38,152 bases of DNA. Source: Vacuolonema iberomarrocanum LEGE 07170 (GTDB taxonomy: Bacteria; Cyanobacteriota; Cyanobacteriia; Elainellales; Elainellaceae). Below the pieces are notes generated by a model. The model saw nothing but the letters and a program-made list of their open reading frames with translations. It was not told where the DNA came from and made no database searches. Where the stretch lies: assembly GCA_015207365.1 (NCBI GenBank), contig JADEXA010000065.1, positions 1 through 38,152 on the forward strand, read 5' to 3'. The position numbers and the translations under genes are program-made. This document shows, one piece after another, positions 33,715 to 38,152 of the stretch. Position 1 is the stretch's first letter, and each line of letters starts with the position of its first letter.

Positions 33715-34121
33715 CTAGATGCCAGACTTATGGACATCTGCTGACGCATGGCTGATTCCCCAGAGTTGCCATAGTCCAAACAACAGAACAAGGGCAGCAA
33801 TGCTACCAACGGTTAGCAGACCCGAATTCGATAATCGGCCTGGAAATAGGGCACCCCAACAGCGGTTGCGACAACCCACAGAAAATCGGCAATACTCGCG
33901 CAAAGTGCGCGCCAAGCCACCATCCTGGAACCCGTTGCCTGATAGATGAGATCCGCCGCAAAAATAACCAGACCCAGACCAACCGCCTGTAGTGCTAGGG
34001 GCATCTGTATGCCCAACAGATGGTCAACCCAGGCTGGGGCAAAAATCAAGGCCAGAGCGCAACTGATCGAAAAAGCCGCATTCGCTAGCAATGCTGTGCG
34101 GAGTAATCGTGTGCTTGGCAT
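33715..34121 (-). pseudogene. Frameshifted small membrane protein gene
   Basis: The 5' part reads MPSTRLLRTALLANAAFSIS from the ATG at 34121, with helices LALIFAPAWVDHLLG and MVAWRALCASIADFLWVVATAV. It then stops at 33813, after VPYFQADYRIRVC. A second frame, open to 33715, continues the expected ending: SGLLTVGSIAALVLLFGLWQLWG. Joining the two near 33830-33840 would give one four-helix protein of about 135 residues, like small membrane proteins of the LLRTALLANA type. A single-base indel, either a true mutation or a sequencing error, explains the split. The gene is divergent from marR. Function of the family is unknown. Confidence 0.7.
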
Positions 34122-34292
34122 AAAAGGCTCCCCCTTCGCTGAGTTGAAATGTTAATTTTTCCTGCACGCTGCGCACAAGAATCCAGCACATCCTGAGGCA
34201 TTTCAAACAGCTCCCGAAAAGCGAGAAAGAATAATTTCAACGCTTTATCCTGTAAACTGAGTAGACATAATGATAGAAGCCAAAACCTTCTT

Positions 34293-34775
34293 ATGTCAAC
34301 TTGGTTTACTGAGCGTGGCATTCCTATGGCCGATAGCCAATCCTTACGGTTGGTGCTTGGCACAGCAGGAGTTCATGACCATCTCACCCAGTACGTTGCC
34401 CAAATCCTGAACCATAAAGGGTATGACGATGTATCTCCGGCCATGTTGAACTTTCTAAGTACCCTGGACTGTGGCGTGAACTATGGCTCGGAAATTGCCC
34501 GGAGGCTAAACGTTTCACGGCAGATGGTCGCTAAAACGGTCAAGGAACTCTGCCAAGCGGGCTATCTAGAGCAGGTGCAGATCAAAGGGAATCAAAAGCA
34601 AATCTTGTTTACGACTTCAGGTGAACAACTAATGTCGGATGTTCGGACGCTGCTTGCTCAGTTAGACAAAGTGCTTTGCGAAGAGATTGGCGAGACGGCC
34701 CTCGATGAGGCCATTGCCATACTTGATGCTATTCAATTCGTCGTGAGTACAGAACTTCAAACCCGTTCAAAGTAG
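34293..34775 (+). CDS. MarR-family transcriptional regulator
   Basis: This 160-residue winged-helix regulator has a helix-turn-helix segment NYGSEIARRLNVSRQMVAKTVKELCQAGYLEQV (about 61-93). The wing IKGNQKQILFTTSGEQL follows, and the protein ends with helices for dimerisation. The start at 34293 (MSTWFTERGI) is the longest ATG frame; an internal ATG at 34326 (MADSQSLRL) is possible. It is divergent from the frameshifted membrane gene and converges on the DUF1772 gene. MarR proteins usually sense phenolics or oxidants and repress a neighbour; the target is not proven. Confidence 0.9.
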   Translation: MSTWFTERGIPMADSQSLRLVLGTAGVHDHLTQYVAQILNHKGYDDVSPAMLNFLSTLDCGVNYGSEIARRLNVSRQMVAKTVKELCQAGYLEQVQIKGNQKQILFTTSGEQLMSDVRTLLAQLDKVLCEEIGETALDEAIAILDAIQFVVSTELQTRSK

Positions 34776-34801
34776 TCGCACTGTTCGATAAATGCCGAAA
34801 G

Positions 34802-34842
34802 GCGTTGATTATTCCTGTCAGTGCCACAGGAATAATCAACGC
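34802..34842. terminator. Bidirectional terminator hairpin (17-bp arms)
   Basis: GCGTTGATTATTCCTGT pairs perfectly with ACAGGAATAATCAACGC around a 7-base loop. It lies between the convergent ends at 34775 and 34854. Confidence 0.7.
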
Positions 34843-34853
34843 TTCAAACTTTC

Positions 34854-35354
34854 TTACAGGGCTGTTCGACCGCAAAGTGCGAGCGTAAACAGGGTGGCGG
34901 CTAAACAAGCCGCCACGGTTCGCACATGATTCCAGATCGTCCAATCGCTCAGATATCTGACCCAGAGCATTGTGCCTTCAGCACTATCTGAGCTGACCGC
35001 AGCAAGAGCGTCGTTGAGGGGAATATTACCGGCAATCGTGACGCCGATTGTGCCAATCAGGTAAAGTAAGCTTCCCGCTATCCAGTAAATGGCTCCGGGA
35101 TTCTCCCAATGGCGCAGGGTCGAAATCGTTAGCAGGAGTCCCGCCGCTGCGGGGCCAAAGAAGGCGACCATGAACCAGGGATTGATCACGGTGATGTTGA
35201 TGGATTGCATAGTGGCAATGCCAGGGGCAGAGGGCTGTTGCCCAAGTGCTTGCATCACAAAGGTGGAAAAGGCAAAGAAAATGCCTGCGGTCAACGCGCT
35301 GGCGATCGCCGCAAATAGAACCACGGGCACGCGCCAGCTATCAATCATTGTCAT
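34854..35354 (-). CDS. DUF1772 (anthrone-oxygenase-like) membrane protein
   Basis: This 166-residue protein has four helices: VVLFAAIASALTAGIFFAFS, WFMVAFFGPAAAGLLLTIS, YWIAGSLLYLIGTIGVTIA and VRTVAACLAATLFTLALCG. The NIPLNDAL piece between helices 3 and 4, and WNHVRT before the last, are typical of DUF1772, a family including fungal anthrone oxygenases. The substrate here is unknown. The start is at 35354 (MTMIDSWRV). The gene follows the NmrA-like reductase gene by 36 bp on the same strand and is likely co-transcribed with it. Confidence 0.85.
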   Translation of the reverse strand: MTMIDSWRVPVVLFAAIASALTAGIFFAFSTFVMQALGQQPSAPGIATMQSINITVINPWFMVAFFGPAAAGLLLTISTLRHWENPGAIYWIAGSLLYLIGTIGVTIAGNIPLNDALAAVSSDSAEGTMLWVRYLSDWTIWNHVRTVAACLAATLFTLALCGRTAL

Positions 35355-35390
35355 AAAATCTCCAATTGGTTTCTTCAGATCTGCAAAATG

Positions 35391-36020
35391 TTAGTACGAC
35401 AAACTGGGAGTTTGGTGCAGGTAGGAATCGTTGTCCAGTTGCTTCAAGATGAAGTCGGCGATATCTGCTCGGGAGATTTTGAGTTGAGTGCTCTTGTCGG
35501 TTCCGGGGAAACCATGGCGATATTGCCCCGTGCGATCGCCATCTACAAACGCGCTGGGTCGAACGATTGTCCAGTCCAAGTGACTTTGCTTAACGACTTT
35601 CTCTTGGCGCTCATGATCGGCAAAGACGTTACGCAGAATAAAACCAAACATGATGGTTTTCCAGTAGAAATTGAGGTTGCCCCAGCTATCCCCCGCGCCC
35701 AATGTCGTCTGACAGATCAAGCGTCGGATACCCGATTGCTCCATGGCCTGAACGATGTGTCGTGTGCCCTCGGAGCGGATGGTTCCCGTTAGCTTTTGCC
35801 CCGAACCCAGGGTACATACAATGGCATCTTGCCCCTGTACCGCCTGGGCCACAGCAGAGAGATCCATGACATCGCCCGGAAACAGCTTGAGATTTGGATG
35901 CTGGAGATTGAGCTTGGCCGGATATCGGGCAAAGGCGGTGACGATGTGCCCTTGCTCCAGGGCTTGTTCAACAACCTGACGACCCACACTGCCCGTGGCT
36001 CCAACGATTAGCAATTTCAT
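35391..36020 (-). CDS. NmrA/SDR-like NAD(P)-binding protein
   Basis: This 209-residue Rossmann protein begins MKLLIVGATGSVGRQVVEQAL (GxxGxxG dinucleotide motif, about 7-12). It continues with AFARYPAKL, GDVMDLSAVAQAVQGQDAIVCTLGS and VRPSAFVDG, the usual NAD(P)-binding SDR-a5/NmrA pattern. The catalytic Tyr-x-x-x-Lys of classical SDRs is not seen, so a sensor or atypical reductase role is more likely. It heads a two-gene unit with DUF1772 and is divergent from the AraC-type regulator, which is a likely controller. Confidence 0.9.
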   Translation of the reverse strand: MKLLIVGATGSVGRQVVEQALEQGHIVTAFARYPAKLNLQHPNLKLFPGDVMDLSAVAQAVQGQDAIVCTLGSGQKLTGTIRSEGTRHIVQAMEQSGIRRLICQTTLGAGDSWGNLNFYWKTIMFGFILRNVFADHERQEKVVKQSHLDWTIVRPSAFVDGDRTGQYRHGFPGTDKSTQLKISRADIADFILKQLDNDSYLHQTPSLSY

Positions 36021-36081
36021 GATGGTTATTCCTGAAAGGTGACAGTTTCAGCCTATGGAAATGGCAAAGTGCTGACTATCT

Positions 36082-36110
36082 CGTTCTTGCGCTTCTGTTA
36101 CGTTCTTGCG
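36082..36110. promoter_or_regulatory. Direct repeats CGTTCTTGCG between reductase and AraC genes
   Basis: Two identical 10-mers start at 36082 and 36101, 19 bp apart. They are followed by related TTCTGTTA and TTTTGTTA pieces, so the period may extend. AraC-type activators commonly bind such direct repeats. The pair lies in the divergent promoter region, about 60-90 bp upstream of the reductase start. Confidence 0.5.
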
Positions 36111-36198
36111 GTGAATTTTGTTACTGTGGAAGAAAACCTAAGCTTTACAATGGATAGGGCTGTCTAGCCGCAAATCTATGTCACCGTAGTCAATTTGC

Positions 36199-36212
36199 AT
36201 TTGACGTCAAAT
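36199..36212. promoter_or_regulatory. Perfect palindrome ATTTGACGTCAAAT before the AraC gene
   Basis: This 14-bp perfect dyad ends two bases before the ATG at 36215. If the true start is the ATG at 36233, the dyad lies just upstream of or at the ribosome-binding region. Possible autoregulatory site; no factor identified. Confidence 0.35.
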
Positions 36213-36214
36213 AA

Positions 36215-37108
36215 ATGAATGACGTTGGCAGCATGGCCTATCCAGATACCCACCCCACTCATGCCTCTGACCTGTCGCAATGGCGCGACCAACTTTTGCT
36301 GGCAGACGCAATTCAGATCCAGCACCTGAAATATCCTTCGGGTGAAGGGTTCTGCTACACCAAGGAAAGACACACCCTTTTCATGAATCTGACGGCGCGT
36401 CCGATTCATTATGTCCAGATGCAGGACGGCAAGACCCACACGGGGCTGTATCGCAAAGGCGACTTCACGATTACTCCGGCAGGCATGCAGTTCTCTGCAC
36501 GGTGGCAGGGAGATGAAAATTGCTTACGGATTCAGCTCAGCGATCGCTTCATCCGTTCAGTCGCCCAGGAAACCCTGGCTGGAGATAGCGATCGCCTTGC
36601 CCTCTTGCCTACCTTCCAAAGTCGTGATCCGCAGATAGAAGCGATCGCCACGATGTTTCTCACGGAGCTGCAACAGGAACAGCCCGGTGGTGCGCTATAC
36701 AGGGAGTCCTTAGCGAATCTCCTGACAGTGCATCTACTACGGCAGCATGGAATGACACAACCGCAGTTGCCTAGCTACGAAGGTGGCTTGCCTCCGCGCC
36801 AACTTAGCCAGGTTTTGGACTACATCGACACCTATTTACAGCAAGACATTAAACTGGCCGATTTAGCCGATTTGGTTGGCCTGAGTTCTTTCCACTTTGT
36901 ACGTCTGTTTAAACAATCGATGGGCAGCTCTCCTCATCAATACCTGATTCAGCAACGGATCGAGCGGGCAAAACGACTTTTGCAGCAAACCGATCAATCC
37001 ATTATGAATGTGGCGCTGGACTGTGGATTCAATAGCCATAGCCACCTCAGCAAACGGTTCCGTCAGCTTACAGGTATGACACCCAAGGCTTACAGAGCGA
37101 GTTGTTAA
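36215..37108 (+). CDS. AraC-family transcriptional regulator
   Basis: This 297-residue regulator has an N-terminal cupin-like sensing part (RKGDFTITPAGMQFSARWQ) and a C-terminal AraC DNA-binding domain. In the latter, helix-turn-helix one is KLADLADLVGLSSFHFVRLFK and the second is MNVALDCGFNSHSHLSKRFRQ. It ends with GMTPKAYRASC. The ATG at 36215 has a second ATG at 36233. It is divergent from the NmrA-like/DUF1772 unit, the obvious target. The inducer is unknown. Confidence 0.94.
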   Translation: MNDVGSMAYPDTHPTHASDLSQWRDQLLLADAIQIQHLKYPSGEGFCYTKERHTLFMNLTARPIHYVQMQDGKTHTGLYRKGDFTITPAGMQFSARWQGDENCLRIQLSDRFIRSVAQETLAGDSDRLALLPTFQSRDPQIEAIATMFLTELQQEQPGGALYRESLANLLTVHLLRQHGMTQPQLPSYEGGLPPRQLSQVLDYIDTYLQQDIKLADLADLVGLSSFHFVRLFKQSMGSSPHQYLIQQRIERAKRLLQQTDQSIMNVALDCGFNSHSHLSKRFRQLTGMTPKAYRASC

Positions 37109-37115
37109 TGTTTTT

Positions 37116-37184
37116 AGGACTGATGCAATTTGATAATTTTTGGAGCGTACTGCGGCCCAAAAATTATCAAATTGCGTCAGTCCT
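37116..37184. terminator. Long hairpin at the AraC/membrane-protein junction
   Basis: Bases 37116-37143 pair with 37157-37184 (28-bp arms, one mismatch) around a 13-base loop. The arms start AGGACTGA and include TTTGATAATTTTTGG. It lies between convergent ends at 37108 and 37189. GGTTTT follows on the plus strand. Confidence 0.75.
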
Positions 37185-37188
37185 GGTT

Positions 37189-37650
37189 TTATAGCTTTGA
37201 GCGATCGCGCGCGCTCAGCTTGTTACTGTCGGCTCGCAGCGAAAGGACAAGCCCCACGGCTGATAACAGCACACCAATTACAACGGCGATCCAGGGTGGA
37301 TTAGCGGGAGTGTTTTGCCGAACATAGGTTGTCGCGTAGAAGGCAGGCCCAGACACGAGCAGCCCTACAGCGGGAATCGTCCAGTATACCCACTTATACC
37401 CTCGCCTGAAGGGAATAAATAAGAGAACAATCATCGCTACGGCGATCGCCAGCCAAGCACCACCCGTTGCTCGCATCAGGGCCAGGATAAGAACCTGATA
37501 GGGACGCTCCACGGCGCTCCATTCTCTGTCTAGAGCAACGGCATGATAGGGCATGAACTCTGGGCGGAAGAGGTATACCAATCCGAATACAAGCAGGAGT
37601 AGCGCAGCGACCAGATGGCAACCGAAAGCCACTTTCATTAACCTACTCAT
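37189..37650 (-). CDS. Four-helix membrane protein, function unknown
   Basis: This 153-residue protein has four hydrophobic helices: CHLVAALLLLVFGLVYLF, GGAWLAIAVAMIVLLFIPF, VYWTIPAVGLLVSGPAFYA and WIAVVIGVLLSAVGLVLSL. A conserved-looking loop RPEFMPYHAVALDREW follows the first. I know proteins of this shape in other bacteria only as hypothetical. The ATG at 37650 (MSRLMKVAF) is the likely start. It converges on the AraC gene and lies just downstream of a truncated hydrolase on the same strand. Confidence 0.7.
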   Translation of the reverse strand: MSRLMKVAFGCHLVAALLLLVFGLVYLFRPEFMPYHAVALDREWSAVERPYQVLILALMRATGGAWLAIAVAMIVLLFIPFRRGYKWVYWTIPAVGLLVSGPAFYATTYVRQNTPANPPWIAVVIGVLLSAVGLVLSLRADSNKLSARDRSKL

Positions 37651-37751
37651 CGGTTGTCTCCCTCCTCAATGCCAAACTTTGCACACCCATTGATTTTATA
37701 TAGCGATGGTGCTCCAAACGTTGAAGTAGTCTTGTGGTAGCTCATTCGAGG

Positions 37752-38030
37752 CTATCTACTCAGGAAGGTTAAGGTTCGCTCCCAAGCCAGATCCGCTGCA
37801 CTTTGGTTGAAGGCTTGTGGACGGTCGGGTTCAACGAACCAATGTCCAGTGCCACTGTAACGGTAAAAGCTGACTGAGCAGCCAGCTTTTTGTAAAGCTG
37901 TTTCTAGTGTATCGACGCTGGATTGGGGTTCAAATTCATCCGTTGCTGCGAAGTGACCGAGGTAGGCAGCTTTCGAATGGCTGTAGTCACCAGGTCGAGT
38001 TCCATAGAAGATGACAACGGAATGGATATA
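37752..38030 (-). pseudogene. 5'-truncated dienelactone hydrolase-like gene
   Basis: About 90 residues of a dienelactone-hydrolase C-terminus are recognisable: VVIFYGTRPGDYSHSKAAYL, then GHFAATDEFEP with a catalytic Asp. Next come QKAGCSVSFYRYSGTGHWFVEPDRPQAF with a catalytic His, and the end WERTLTFLSR. The nucleophile cysteine block and the rest of the roughly 200-residue enzyme are missing. Upstream in the same frame (to 38120) the sequence no longer resembles the family. The break is near 38025. It is either a deletion remnant or the downstream side of a rearrangement continuing past the window edge. Confidence 0.6.
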
Positions 38031-38152
38031 GCAATCCGTTTTGATTTTTGAAGGGAGTAAGGGAAAATACAGAGGTCGAGTCGTATCCAGGTTACTTCGG
38101 TGGTCAATACCTCTTCCCAAACTGCAGTAGAAGAATTACAAGGATTCATTGC

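Noticed and set aside
1..38152. Abundant GCGATCGC octamers
   Set aside because: These are the HIP1 sequences typical of many cyanobacterial genomes; useful for taxonomy but not a local feature.
1..38152. tRNA, rRNA, tmRNA, CRISPR array or intact transposase
   Set aside because: None was recognisable on reading either strand; covariance-model searches would be needed to exclude small RNAs.

Overview
The window is chromosomal DNA from a filamentous cyanobacterium. The HIP1 octamer GCGATCGC recurs throughout. Several proteins belong to cyanobacterial families: DUF1830, DUF4079, DUF1995 and a four-ACT aspartate kinase. The centre carries hetR, the master regulator of cell differentiation and multicellularity, with a small secreted RGSGR-peptide precursor (PatX type) just upstream. 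No nitrogenase or other heterocyst genes are present, so hetR and patX do not show that the organism makes heterocysts. I saw no tRNA, rRNA, CRISPR array or intact insertion sequence.

Layout. Positions 243-7585 are all on the minus strand: an ABC ATPase with a membrane partner, a DUF4079 membrane protein, DUF1830, and then a housekeeping run read as xseA-xseB-pyrR-folC (exonuclease VII, pyrimidine regulator/uracil phosphoribosyltransferase, folate polyglutamylation). A 760-bp divergent gap holding a candidate LexA site precedes recA (+). After recA come an FAD oxidoreductase, patX, hetR and an exported SGNH/DUF1574-type protein, all on the plus strand. They converge on a deoxyhypusine-synthase-like gene. 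Positions 15906-17117 are gene-poor and contain a perfect 28-bp-arm palindrome.

From 17118 to 25218 there are envelope and metabolic genes: a small membrane protein, an overlapping VanY peptidase/M41-like metalloprotease pair, an AEC transporter, two conserved cyanobacterial proteins, a PPP-type phosphatase and lysC. The right third is more accessory. It holds a UPF0175/DUF3368 toxin-antitoxin pair, a second exported FAD oxidoreductase, a TPR protein, ribokinase, a P2-type cation ATPase, and a small regulatory cluster (MarR, DUF1772, NmrA-like reductase, AraC). The cluster is flanked by a frameshifted membrane gene and a 5'-truncated dienelactone hydrolase.

The best candidate for a system is patX-hetR: a signal-peptide precursor with the HRGSGR motif, a compact structured terminator, then a HetR that keeps S152, S179 and R223 (Anabaena numbering). 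The second theme is non-coding. Every one of the seven convergent gene junctions contains an inverted repeat, some with 24-28-bp arms. A 42-43-bp hairpin family recurs three times near gene 3' ends. Tandem operator-like repeats sit upstream of the P-type ATPase and between the divergent AraC and reductase genes.
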